A DNA stretch of 64,000 nucleotides from Phallus indusiatus (Eukaryota; Basidiomycota; Agaricomycetes; Phallales; Phallaceae): positions 558,001 to 622,000 of the forward strand of contig JAQFWX010000017.1 in assembly GCA_027605045.1 (NCBI GenBank), read 5' to 3'. A program made the translations under genes and the position numbers. Numbering within the stretch: the first letter of the stretch is position 1; each line of letters starts with the position of its first letter. Shown here in pieces: positions 1 to 11,774 of this stretch. Under the pieces are notes generated by a model. That model was not told the DNA's origin and ran no database searches. It was given only the letters and a program-made list of their open reading frames with translations.

Positions 1-26
1 TATTTAAAGACTAAGTAAGACATGAC

Positions 27-301
27 ATGCATATCGTTCATACATATCGTTCATTCATTTTTAATGACATGAATGGCGTATCTGAAGGTCAGCTCGTCTT
101 CTCCTGCAAACATACTTTGAAGAGTCTTGAAGACTTAGATATCTCTCCGGACACGACGGTGAAGAGTATAGGTACGCTTCGATTAATATTTCCATGTATA
201 CTCAATTTCCTTAATTCTCTGCTAATTTGGTTTCAGGAACTGTGGCGGCGGCACTCGTTTGTGCCTTCGGACAGATAATGCAATCTCCATTCATAGCATA
301 A
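27..301 (+). CDS. possible 3' end of an unrecognised gene at the window edge
   Basis: A reading frame from about position 27 can be joined across an intron (donor gtacgc after 173, acceptor tttcag before 239) to a short last exon ending in a TAA at 299-301. The spliced tail reads KSIGTVAAALVCAFGQIM and then a few more residues, a small hydrophobic stretch that could be the end of a membrane protein. I do not recognise the family. The true start may lie left of the window, so the ATG at 27 should not be trusted. It could also be chance, because only one intron supports it. Confidence 0.22.
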
Positions 302-769
302 AATTACAGCCAGACTTGACATTCTTTGCAAACGCGTAAGCAGTAAGTATAGAAATCCTCGGAACGCTCTTTGTAGCGGGCCTCCGTGCATTCAAATGCA
401 GGTCACTGATTAAACGGAACGCCGAAAGCTTGAGCGTTTCATCTGATCGTGAACAATGCAAGTACGGTCCGGGTACTTCTTTAAGATTTTAATTTAATTC
501 TTATCAATGTCGGTTCATTCATTTTCCTCTCATTGCCCCCCTTTTTATGAAATATCCACCACCATACCAAGCTTTTCCGAGAAACTTAATCGTCCCAATC
601 TAATTCGGGAGTGGGGCTGTGTATTGCCAGCACTTGTTTATCCTTTAACTACTGTCTTTTTCTTTTTCTTGCAACCTGTTTCCCCCCTCCCTCCTGAGGC
701 CTGACGATTTATACGAGCTGAATCTCTCCAAAGCACTGCGAGGTCGGATCAGACCAGATCAGGCAATCA
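302..769. other. intergenic, upstream of the DUF6533 gene
   Basis: I see no gene here. A pyrimidine-rich tract at about 652-700 (runs of T and C) lies 70-120 bases before the ATG at 770. Such tracts are common in fungal core promoters, so this is probably the promoter of the next gene. Confidence 0.4.
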
Positions 770-2864
770 ATGCCTCTCCTCAGCGACGCCAATAGTTTGG
801 ATGTTATGACGGGCGCAGCCTTGGATTCAGTTCCCTTTGGGAATTCTACTATATTGTTCTATCATCATCACAAGCATATGGTTGCACTTAGCGCAGCTAG
901 ATTGTGAGCTTTATTTTCGTATCTGGTTTTATTTTACAATTTCATTTGAATATTCGATCTCTCCAGGGCTGTCTCCAAGGTGAGCTTCTGGAAGAACTTT
1001 GAAAGCAAGTGATATGCATCCATCAATTAGCATTATTTGTGTGCCGCGGTTACCATGCTTGTCTATGATCATATATTGACATTTGCTGACGAGGTAAAAG
1101 TATTACATCTTCTTGAAAAGAGTGAAATTCTCAATATCATTATTATAGGTTGAGCATATTTGGAAGCGGTTACGAAGCATAGGTAAGGGACGAGGACCAT
1201 CTAGTCAACTTGCAAATCAATTGAACTCGCAAGTTTCCTGCTTGTTTATAATAGTGAGTCCCCTTAATTATAGCAAATGGCTTTTCTCTGATTCTTTGCG
1301 ACTCTGATCGATTTGTCAAGAACAGATATTATACTTTAATTGGTGTCATCACGGTTTTTTTTGGAAGGTGTCGTCAGCTTCGTAGTTAAAACTGCCGAAT
1401 ATCCATTTACTTTTGACATTTTGTTTCAGCCGTGGGCACGAGGTAATGTTCTTCTTGCTTCTTATTTCTTCTTCATTAACTTCGTCTCACTTTAGGCGTA
1501 AGAAATGCTTTCATTCTCCCTATCTATATGATTATCTACATTTATATCATTAGATGTGTTCGTTTTGTATCATTCGAAAAATGGGGCATCGCTATACCGC
1601 TATTCATTATACCCGGTATCTTGTTAACTCTACGGTGAGTGATCGGTTAACCAATCAGGACTGGTTCATCTCATCGGAAAGACACCTAGAGTCTATGCAC
1701 TATACAACCGGAACAAGTATATAGCATTGTATCTGGGTTCAGTTCTTGTCGGAACAATTTGCATCGGCATATGGGAAGTATCCTATCCGGGTGGAGGATG
1801 TAGGTGACGTTTCTACCTCAATGTAACACAGGCAAACCCTTTATTTAGCATTACACCTGCATCTACAGCAGATCGAAGAACTCCGAGGTAAACTCAATCA
1901 CATATTTTTTGACCGAATCTCAGGTTAAATGTATGCAGGATGCTCGTTTCTCCCTTCAATTCATTTGTAAGTCACTCGTTTGTTGCAAGGGCGTTCGCAA
2001 TTTTTATCTACCTTTTAGGGGTTCGCGTGCCGTAGCGTATCTAGGAGCAAATCTTTTCTTTGACCTGTCAGTATTCAGCTTAACAATGATCAAGACCCTC
2101 CATTCCACGACAGGAGATTGTACCTGTTTAAAAGACCTCAGTCGCTTCAAAAGCAGGTTCTGCAGTCGTATTCGAAGAATATTCAAACCGAAACCCAAAA
2201 TTTCGATACAATCAGATGGATGCCCATCCGATGATACTCATGGCGATGATCCGGAAAATCCTCACATGTCAAATGGATTCGCTGGCAGTTCCAATTTTCC
2301 TCTGAGGCTTCTCCCATCCCATTCTTTAGATCTTGACCATCTATCCCCGACCAGTCATCAAGCCCTCAATTCTCCTATTCCTTCTTGTTCCTCTTCTCCC
2401 ATATCGGCTTTCGAATCACCGCTCATAAGAGAAACGCCATCACCTGATATGGAGGAGCAGCGCCGTTTGGAGTCCACACCGCGATTGGGACTATTCCGGA
2501 AATTAGCCCGAGATGGTGCCATGTACTTTTTGTAAGGAATCTGTCTGGTCTTAGACTGGTTGAATTCATAGTGACCTTTGCGTAGCGTTATTTCTTCTTC
2601 TATATGTGTTTGGTTATTCATGGTTATCTTTGCGCCGGTATGTAAACACCGTCCACCAGGAGGCTTGATTATATTTATCAAATATTTTAGTGGCAGCTAA
2701 AATGGATGAACGCCCTGTATGTGTCATAATATTTCGGCTCCGCGTCCAACGTTAAAATTGATCATCTCGATTGCATATATTTTAGTCCAACATTATGGCA
2801 AGTAGTAATTACAATGATGATCTTACCCAGGCACTTACGATATTTGCAAAATCAAGCCTTATAG
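770..2864 (+). CDS. DUF6533 domain integral membrane protein
   Basis: This is a multi-exon membrane protein of the DUF6533 family, which is very common in mushroom-forming fungi and has no known function. Exons can be followed at 770-903, 967-979, 1031-1093, 1149-1182, 1234-1253 and 1321-1353, all in phase. They give the family hallmarks: LVYDHILTFADEVEHIWKR for the first conserved block, NRYYTL for the third helix, then FVSFEKWGIAIPLFI and RVYALYNRNKYIALY. The exon near 2020-2533 holds a loop rich in Ser and Pro and ends in RDGAMYF. Two more short exons give a last helix (WLFMVIFAP) and a tail (LWQVVITMMILPRHLRYL) ending in TAG at 2862-2864. Exons between 1354 and 1700 are uncertain. A different splice phase of the last exon would move the stop to 2944. 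The loop suggests a cytosolic regulatory region, which is inference. Confidence 0.8.
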
Positions 2865-4089
2865 CCACGCTAATCAATCGAATGACAATTAGCATTCGAA
2901 TAGAATCGGAACAGGTTTCTGGTCCAGAATTTGAATTACGTTGAAACAGGTTTTCAAATTGACGACAGCCTGAGAGGGAGGTGAGAGATTGATTAGGTTA
3001 TTAACTCCTTAATAGTGACGAGAAAGCCAAACACACGAAGGCTGTTTACGATCACGAATTTCATCTAGGAACAATCTTCTATTGCCGAGAAAGAAAAGAG
3101 AATTTAGGGCTCGGTGTTTTGTTTTGTAGAAGGACCCATGAACTTATTTTTCTTGACTTTGCATGTATTGATACCACTGTCAATAGACACGACCGACAAT
3201 AATTAGCAAAATAAATAGAGGGAGCATCCAATCAAGGGACGCAAGGATGCATATATAAGCATATATGCATGTGGGTCCCGGCAGGGCACGATTCCCATAA
3301 TTACGTACATGCGATAAGAACGAAAAGGGGCGACGCCGTTTTTTTTATATGAGAATTTGTTGATGAATTTCAAGTTATTAAAACTACATGTACAGATGAA
3401 TCAAATATAATAATAAGGAACTTGACATGAACGCTGAAAACAATTCAGCGCATCCCAACTGCAAAGCGAAATTTTTGAATGAAACCCGAAGACTCGGAAT
3501 GCAAAGAACCAAACCAACTACCCAAAATCAAACCCATGGAAAGGAGAGAAGGAAAAGGGTGAGAGGAGACAACAGAGATTAAAGGGGTATTATTATATAG
3601 CCTTATTTATATATAGATGGAACACAACACAATGAGGACTTGGGCAAGTCAGAGAATTAGAAGTTTTTTTTTTCGAAAGAAAGGAAAGTGAGTAGAGCCA
3701 TAGATGAAGTGGATAAAGGACGACAGAAAAGGAAAGAGTGCATGATGGTGATGAAATCAGACGGATGAGAATTGTCCAAGAAAGACATGCTACAGAAAGG
3801 ATAGGAAGCCCTGTCGAGGAATTGAATGACGACAACAGAGATAAAGGAAAGGAAAACAAATATACAGTGAGGGATAAAAATGGGATACCAATAACAGAAT
3901 AAGCCCGAATTCGCACGACGGAAGAAAAGAAGATGAGGGGAAGAGAACGGTGATGATGATGACGATGATGATGATGTTCGAACCATTACGCATGTAGGCA
4001 TGTAGACAGGCAGGCAGGGCAGAAACCAGTGGATTTAACGGATGAAACACACCCCTCAAAACTAATTTTAAAAAAGACAACAACACATA
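2865..4089. other. intergenic between convergent genes, with a (GAT)n tract
   Basis: No gene could be supported here. The right half probably holds the 3' untranslated region of the GATA regulator. An imperfect (TGA)n microsatellite lies at about 3951-3976. Several reading frames on the minus strand between 3593 and 4086 are Ser/Phe/Leu-rich with no splice or family support. Confidence 0.4.
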
Positions 4090-7000
4090 TCAAATATCAG
4101 GACTTCCTCTTCCATCTCCTCCCCCAACGGAAGCAGAACTCCTCGTCAGACTAGCCGGGTAGCCATCGCTGTAGCCATTATTACTACCGCGTTGTAAAGG
4201 GTGCGGTAAGTGGAGTGCGTGGTGATGTGGTGGCGGAGGCAGTGTAGTATACGAAGGTGTCCCGGAGGAATGCGAATGTGTCGAGTGGGAAGAATGGGAA
4301 GAATGCGAGTGCGAGTGTGAATGCGAATGATACGATGATCCCGCCCCGTTGTTGCTGTGATTATGCGAAGCGGATGAAGTCGAATCAGGACCGGTGTATC
4401 GATACGCGTGTTGTGAGGGTGGCATCCATGGGACGGGTAGAACACTACCACCGCTACTACTACTGCCGATACCTCTCCCTGGACCAGTCAACGACCCGTT
4501 ATTCGTAATAGGAGAAAGCGTCACACTGTTTGACGTAGATGAAGGCGCACCACCAACAGGTTGTAAAGTAATTTCCGCCATGTCAGAAGACCCTGATCCA
4601 ACAGGAGCGGACGATCCCGAGGGTCCAGAAGTTGTTGAACCATTGTTTCCACCGCCGCTATTACCAGAAGACACCCCCGATCCCAGTTCAACCCCGGAAA
4701 GCGCGATCGAGCCTCCAATATCTGCGAGATGTTTGGCTGAATCTGCTCTCGTCGAAGCTCGAAGCATTTCAACACTTATAGGGTCTACAGCCCCAGGATT
4801 TTTGTCCCGTTTCCGCATCAGCTTGGCATAGTCTGCGAGATGAGAAGAAGAAAGAAAAAAAGAAATTAAGGAAAAAAAACGCTTCTGGAAATATGAGATT
4901 ACTCACGCAATCCACATGCATTGCAAAGTGTCCGTGCGCCATCTGGACCGCGTCGCCACTCGGGAGTTTCTCGAGTATTACATGAATGGCATTTTCCAGG
5001 CGGACATGCGCGCTAAAATTTGAGGAAGCAGAAGAAGACAAGGAAGGAAGGAAAAGCAGAAAGGAAAAGAATCGAGGGGATATGAAAAAGGGCCGTTAAT
5101 TGTGACTTATCAAAAGAAGTGAAATTTTATAAGTACCGTACGCACACTCCGCTTCTTGTATTTGGATTTCGCGCTGTTTCCAGGTACAGAACCTGCAGCT
5201 CCACCTTGAGCACGTTTACTTCGTATCAAAGCCATGTCTTGATGCGCGAGAGCCTGAGTTAAGAAAGAACGAAGGGTTAGTCGTTTGCATAACAAGGAAC
5301 GAAACACCAATAAAAAGAATAAAAGAAAAGAAAAGAAATAAAAAGAAAAAGAAAAAGGAAAAGAAAGGTCTTAAAAGAAACTTCAACCCAATGACGGCAC
5401 CATCCCACAACCAACCAATCATCACAAAAACCACGTGAGAAAACCTGGCGGAGAGACGCTGCAGAAACAGACAGAGAACTGAGGTCTGAAGTCACCATCA
5501 CCCATCATTCATTATCATTGGTATCATGAGATCGATCCCATCGAAAGCCCGCTTCTTTACCCCATCTAGTCTTTTGCGGCTTATCGCCCAACCCCGCATC
5601 TCGCATTGTCGCATCTGGGAATTTGCAAAAACAGAAATTTTTTGAGGAGCAAATGCGAGTCCGGACATCGGAAAATCGGGACGGGAGTGTGATGTCGTGT
5701 GGTGTAATGTGGTGTGTTGCGTGAGCGCGCGCGTCGTCTTTGCAATGTTCTCCTTGTGTATTGAAGGTCGTCGAGGGAAGGGTTCCATCTCGTCCCCGTT
5801 ACACGGAGTATCATCGCATGAATACGGGGGAGATAGAACATGAAAAACGGCCATTGAGCCCGATATGAGATGAGATGAGATGAGGGGAGAGATATTGAAG
5901 GGGTGTATGTGTTGTTGTAGTAGATGGATAGCTGAACTTGATTTGGCACGATTTGGCAAAATCGGGAGATATTTCTTAAAAATAGATCTTGAAATTTGAT
6001 TATTATTATGCGTGACGATGAAGGATGATGATGATAAATGATGATTTTCCAATGATGAATGGGTGGTATGGTATTGTCTGATTCGGGTGCCACAATTTTG
6101 CGTTTCTGATTTGCCGAAATTGTCCGTCCGTTTCGTGGATCCGTGCGCGGGCGTGAGGGGGGAGGTAAGGATGCTCCGAAAAGAAGAGAGCGATTCGGTT
6201 CCGAGCCAGAAAGAAAAGAAAACGAAAACGAAAAAAAAGGAAAGAAAGAAAAAGAGAAAAAAAAACAAGGAAATAGGAGTAAAAAAGCCAAACCAAACTC
6301 ACATCGGCTTCACCATTCAATCCCATATCATCGTCATCCCAACTTCTCTTTTTCTTATACAACTCATCCGTAATCATACCTCCAAGTCCAGCAGCAGCGG
6401 CACGAACCCGAAAACCCAGTAATACCAAAAGCAGCGCCGGCCTCTTTACGCAACTGATAAACCAACTTGAGCACAATATCCGCACGTGTGGCCATCTCAG
6501 TATATTCAGGGGACGTAGGACCGCCACCATTGCCGCCACCGCCACTACCATTGCCACCGCCACCTAGCACCATTAGCAGCTGTGGCTGAACCGCCAATAC
6601 CGGAACTTGTGGTTGTCGTGGGAGAAGGCGTCGCATTAGAATTCGTGTTTTGAGAAGCGTAGTGGTCTGCGAATTTGGTAATTGCTTGACAGTGTTCGAT
6701 GATCTGGTGTATAAGCGAGCAAAGAAAAGCATAGAACTTGTTTCTTAGTATTCAGATAAATAGAACTATATTATAATATTTCATTACCTTTGCGAGATGT
6801 GCTCCTTCGGCTGCTGCACGACTCGCGTCTTCTTCAAGGTTCTGAATTAAAGCTTTTAAACACAAAGTCAATTTACAAAAATATACTCAAATTCCCTTGA
6901 AGAGACTTACCATTGGTCGAAGGAGGTGCGGCAGACGAAGCAGGCACGGCAGTTGAGGCGCTGCCGTTCCCACCTGCCAAGCTACTACTTGAAGTATTGA

Positions 7001-8261
7001 TCGACGGAACTGTCACATGATGACCGTGCCCCCGATGCGATGTCGCACCACTGTTTGTTGTGCCTGTGTAAAGACCTCCTGAAGAATGAAGCGACGACGA
7101 CGATGACGACGTTGGCGGATGCATGGGTTGCGAACGCGGTGTAGTACGCTGTGATTGCATCGAGCCTTGTTGTTGAGAATACGGACTCATACTGTCAGCC
7201 TGCGAGTAATATTGCTGTTGTTGGGATTGCTGTGATGGTACAGATACAGGTGATTGCAACGGGGAAGTTCCGTGAGAGTATTGGTGTTGTTGTTGCTGTT
7301 GTGGCTGTGATTGTTTCTGTTGCGTCGCGACAACGGGAGGAGACGCCGAGTGTGAAGGCGAATTTTGACTTGTGTGACTGGCATAGTACCAGCCTGTGGG
7401 ATTGGTCGCAGTAGTCGCCGTCGTGGTGGTAGTATTCACGGTCGTCGCCCCGCCTGCTCCTCCGCTTCCGCCCCTGCACCACCACCACCACTTCTCTGAC
7501 TATAGTAATCAGGGTACGCCAAGTGCCCCTGATACGTGGTTGAAGGTGGGTAAGAAGACGAAGAGGATCTTTGATTCTGATTTCCAATTGTTTGAGATGA
7601 AGCATTAGCAGGAGCTGCAGTCGCAGTCGCAGGGGCACCTCCGGCAGTACCGGATGCGCCAAGAGACCCTGAATTTGCACCATGGATAGAAGATGACCCC
7701 GAGTTGTTGGATGCGGCGGAAGATGAAGTGTGATGAATATGCGGATCGCGATACTTGGCATTATTGTTGTCAATCTGATTACTGAGATTCGATGAGATTG
7801 TCCGCGGTCGACGATACGGGGAGACGTTTGGCCCTGATCCGGCTGCTGAAGGGGCGCTATTATTATTATTATTATGAGAATGCGCTTGGGAAATTGACGG
7901 GCCACTGGTCAGAGTCGAGGTGGTGGTAGTTGTCGCGGCAGTTTGGGTGTTAGATGGATCTTTAGAAAGAAAAGAAAGTCGATGAGATACGAAGCGGTGT
8001 AGGATTTGGGTTGTATATATGAGACGCACCATGCCCGTAGTAACCCATCTCTCTACTGTTGTTGTGTGAATAGTACTCCTCTGAATAACGCAGATACTGT
8101 TGCTGTTGTTGCTGTTGCTGCTGTTGTTGTTGCTGAACGTAGTCTACGGGTGTGTTGCCATTACTATTATTGTTCGTATTGCTCGCAGAGTATACGCCAA
8201 TCTCGAGACTCCGTATGCTGGGCAGGCGAAGAGGGTCTGGAGTAGAATAGTTATGGGCCAT
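4090..8261 (-). CDS. GATA-type zinc finger transcription factor
   Basis: A nuclear DNA-binding regulator with one GATA finger near its C-terminal half. The finger exon (5012-4907) reads [18 protein letters not shown] followed by [10 protein letters not shown], the C-X2-C-X17-C-X2-C pattern. The last exon (4832-4090) continues [11 protein letters not shown], the basic tail that contacts DNA, then a long Ser/Gly/His-rich end. Phase-consistent exons are 8261-8030, 7959-7536, 7473-6911, 6852-6788, 6703-6601, 6563-6426, 6379-6303, 5253-5146, 5012-4907 and 4832-4090. The ATG at 8261 opens [10 protein letters not shown] and is soon followed by a poly-Gln run. A conserved-looking helical block ([16 protein letters not shown]) sits mid-protein. 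About 1.05 kb between 6303 and 5253 may hide more small exons. The protein is at least about 850 residues. The finger type binds GATA sites. The regulated process cannot be told from sequence. Confidence 0.85.
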
Positions 8262-11200
8262 TTCGATGTGTCCTTTTTAATTCGTCCGCAGGGACTTTCT
8301 TTTGTTGTCGACTCTTGGCTTTGCGAGTGATTGGGGCTCGAAAAAATGCAAATGAAGAAGAGCTGAAAGCTGGAAAGCTCTGGGGGAAAGGGCCAATCAG
8401 CCAATTCGGTTCTGGACGACAAAAGAAAAAAAAGCGTGAATGAAGACTTTTTAGAGCGTAGGGATGAAATACCGCACTGTGATTGTGAACTTATATAGAT
8501 GAGAAGGAGGAAAAAACCAACGAGGCCGAATGGGAGTGCGAAGGGAGGATAAAAAAAGCGTGCAGTTGACTTTTAGGAGCCACCAAGCTAATTTTGTCGC
8601 ACCGAAATAGATGCACGGTCGCTGTCGGTGTCGTTGTCGGGAGTAAAAAACCTTTGTGAGGTATGCTTGATTCCCCAAGACGACGATGAGAGGGCAGGAG
8701 GGAAAAAGAGGACGACGAAGCAAGAAAAGGATCTAAAGTACTGTGTCTTGTCTTAGCTAATGGAGGAGGCGAGATTAGCGAAATTGAGTGCGCGGAGCCA
8801 AATATTTACCCGACAGGATGGTGCCTTGGTTCCCACGGATGACTAATAATTGCAATACAAGTAAAATTATATCATTGAGACTACTATGAAATATGGGCGC
8901 TGCTGTCAAGGAATTTAATTTTCATTCAACTCTGACATCTCACTTTTCTCTTATTTTCTTTTTCTTTTCTCTCTAACATTACTTGTAATTCATCTCTCTA
9001 CTTGTCATTTCACTCCAGACAGAAAGAAAGGGGCGTGACAAGTGGCATGCGGCATGTCACACAGTCACATGACAAGGCACCTTCTCTTCTGAGTCTGGAC
9101 AACGCAAAACACGCCAAGTTTTGCATTTTGCCATGATGGAGATGGGTGATTGAGCTTGGGTTTCCCGAAACATGTGGCGTGGCGACGGACAATTTACTGC
9201 GTGTTCTCTTTATTCTCACCCGCCCTACCAGCCCCCTCTAATAGGAAGAAAACCTGCCCCGTTTTTCCTTTTTTTGATGCATTATCCCGGATCTCCAAAA
9301 AAAAAGAAAAAAAAAGAAAAAGAAAAAGCAAGTGGCGTTAGAAAATAAAATAAATTGCGTGTTCCTTTTCTTCTTTCCGAATCGAAAGGAAATATTTTTA
9401 AAATGAAGGTGTTCTCGTCCCCCTCAGGCTAGGGGATGTCCCGTAACGGTGCGGTGGGCTGTGTGTCATTTCATCCTCCGTGGTACTTACTTTTACAAGG
9501 TGACACAATATCTGGTAGCACTTACATAACTCGCACATACAGATCTCGACATCGATATGTGCATGGCCGCGATTCGTGCCCGATTGATGTGAGTACTAAC
9601 CCAGTTTGTATGTGTATGTGGGTCTGAATTTAAAATACATCATTATATAGCAGATTCGCTGCACAAGTAAAAGCCAGATCCCTTTTTTTCCTATTGTGCC
9701 ATATATGGTTTAGCCTGATAATCGATCTGATCAATCCTGCATGCATCATCGTCGTGATCACCTCTAATCAATTACATTCGTCACATCCCTTTGCTTTGCC
9801 AAATTTCGCTTTTAATCGTCAGTCTCATCCTTGTATTCTTGGTGTTTTTTCCTGCACGATCTGTTTGAAAATCATTACCAGAAACTATTCTCGTTATTGA
9901 ATTACGGGGGCAAGGTACCTTTTTTTTTTTAATTCTTACAGCGGTATTGTCGAATCAGAACTCATCACCATACATACACACATTGAAGCCACATTACACA
10001 TTTACGATGATTCTTATACGAGCCAAGAATTGCCATCATACCTTTGTCGCTGCTAGTCCCTGACCGATATACCCCAGAGTGACGTTCGATCGGACACGCC
10101 GCCTTTTTTTTTTAAGGTGCGATTTTTAGCTCGTTTAAATCGCGGGCGAAAGGTCAATTTGGTAAATCTCGTCTCGGAAGCGGGGGTAGTACATAGCAAT
10201 CTCGATAGCAAGTATATACACAGCGACGATGGGAAGAATGTATACGCTCGCCGTTGCCGCCGGATACCTTCCAAGTCAGGACCCTGCTCCCCGTCAAGAT
10301 TCGTTATTACAAGTATCTCATATCACTTTTTTCCCGTATAACTAAGGTATCGAACATTGAAAAAGTGGCTGAACAAGAAATTACGGATCGTGCCAAATAA
10401 AGTGCGTGCGTATTTCTTTCAGTCCCCCGGTATACTCCGAATCTGTCCAATCCCACTACTACTACTACATAACAAATATGAAAGAAAAGGCTAGGAAACG
10501 CGCGCGCGAACGGCAATTAATGCACTGATCGAATGGCGTTGGAGGGGAACAAGGCTAATAGATGTGATTTCACACTAGTACATACCAGGACTGTGCAAGA
10601 GCGGTTAAAAATTTATGCAATAATTTCCAGATAGATGTTCATTTTCTATTCTATTCCATGAAGCATACATACATACATAATCATTAATAATTTAACCGAG
10701 CGGACAGAAGATTAAAAGTTACGTCATTTTTATTCTGTTATAGAAGTTCGGCATTTGTACTCGCTATTGAAAATCACGCCATTCATCACGGAGGTTGTAA
10801 GTAAAATTATAGCACAACGAAAAGATTGTCGAGACTGGGCTCAACTTCGCACCTTCGGGACTGACTGAACCGCTGACAGGTCTGACATTTTCTCTCTTAT
10901 CTACCGGCTTTTGAGAAAGAAAAACAGTTTTTTTCTCAAAGGGTTCTAGATAAACTTTACTTCAACTTGATCAAGCCTGCTTTGCCGTGACAGATATGAT
11001 ATTACAACCCGCATGCATGCAAACACACTCCGCGATCCTCGTGGCGCCGGCAGGTTTCAATTATATCTTAAAATGTTTCGTTCTCCCAATGCCACAAAGC
11101 TGCATCGTGGGCCATGGCTAGATAGCAAATGTATGTACAGTCATCATAACTCAATTTGCAATTTGGCACGAGAAACTCAATTGAGCGAGAAAAAGCCGTC

Positions 11201-11748
11201 TTTTATATTGTAGTATTCTTTCCACGAACCACTATCAATCACCTTCCTCCCTAATTCAGTTACTGTGTCCTTCCATTTGAAGCAAAAATTGCCTGCTGTC
11301 AGCAAGGTCCGTACTCAGGGGAAGAAGAAAAACCAAGTTGCATTCACCGGCAATCAAAAAGGCTGTAGAAAAACAGAAACGTCTAGATTCTTTCAAGAAC
11401 CCATCCACTATCAAGAAACCCATTCTTTTCGACATACAGAATGGTATGGTATTGGTATTGTATACCAAATGTTTCGTACCTGTCAATACCCACATTCAAA
11501 CCACGGCGCTTTTGGCATGCATACACACGGACCGCGGACCACGGACCACGGGAAGCACAAGGCCTTTTTTTAATTTCTGACCTCTCCCAATTCTTTAGAC
11601 TCTCTCTCACGCGCACACCGCATACATACATATCTGAACTGAACTTGAAACGTACATATGTACCGTGACGCGCATGCACACAAACTCCCGTGCGCAGTAA
11701 TTTAATGTCATAATAAATTCGGGTGCGTACTCATCATGATGTACTACA

Positions 11749-11774
11749 TATGTATGTATGTATGTATGTATGTA
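11749..11774. repeat. (TATG)n microsatellite
   Basis: About six tandem copies of the tetranucleotide TATG are visible directly in the sequence, inside the gene-poor region. Confidence 0.9.

Noticed and set aside
3593..4086. Overlapping minus-strand frames of about 100-114 codons
   Set aside because: They are open in all three minus-strand phases because of pyrimidine-rich sequence, are rich in Ser, Leu and Phe, and lie just past the stop of the GATA gene, most likely in its 3' untranslated region.
5498..6563. Long minus-strand frames of 185-256 codons inside the GATA gene
   Set aside because: They are Phe/Ser-rich readings of an intronic interval. Only 6379-6303 fits the phase of the GATA exons.
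7471..7474. Possible frameshift or sequencing error in a run of C bases within the GATA gene
   Set aside because: A 62-nt intron (7535-7474) with an acceptable donor, branch-like CTGAT and CAG acceptor restores the frame without any error. A base error remains possible but is not needed.
8100..8330. Plus-strand frame starting with poly-Leu
   Set aside because: It is the antisense of the CAG-rich poly-Gln tract of the GATA regulator.
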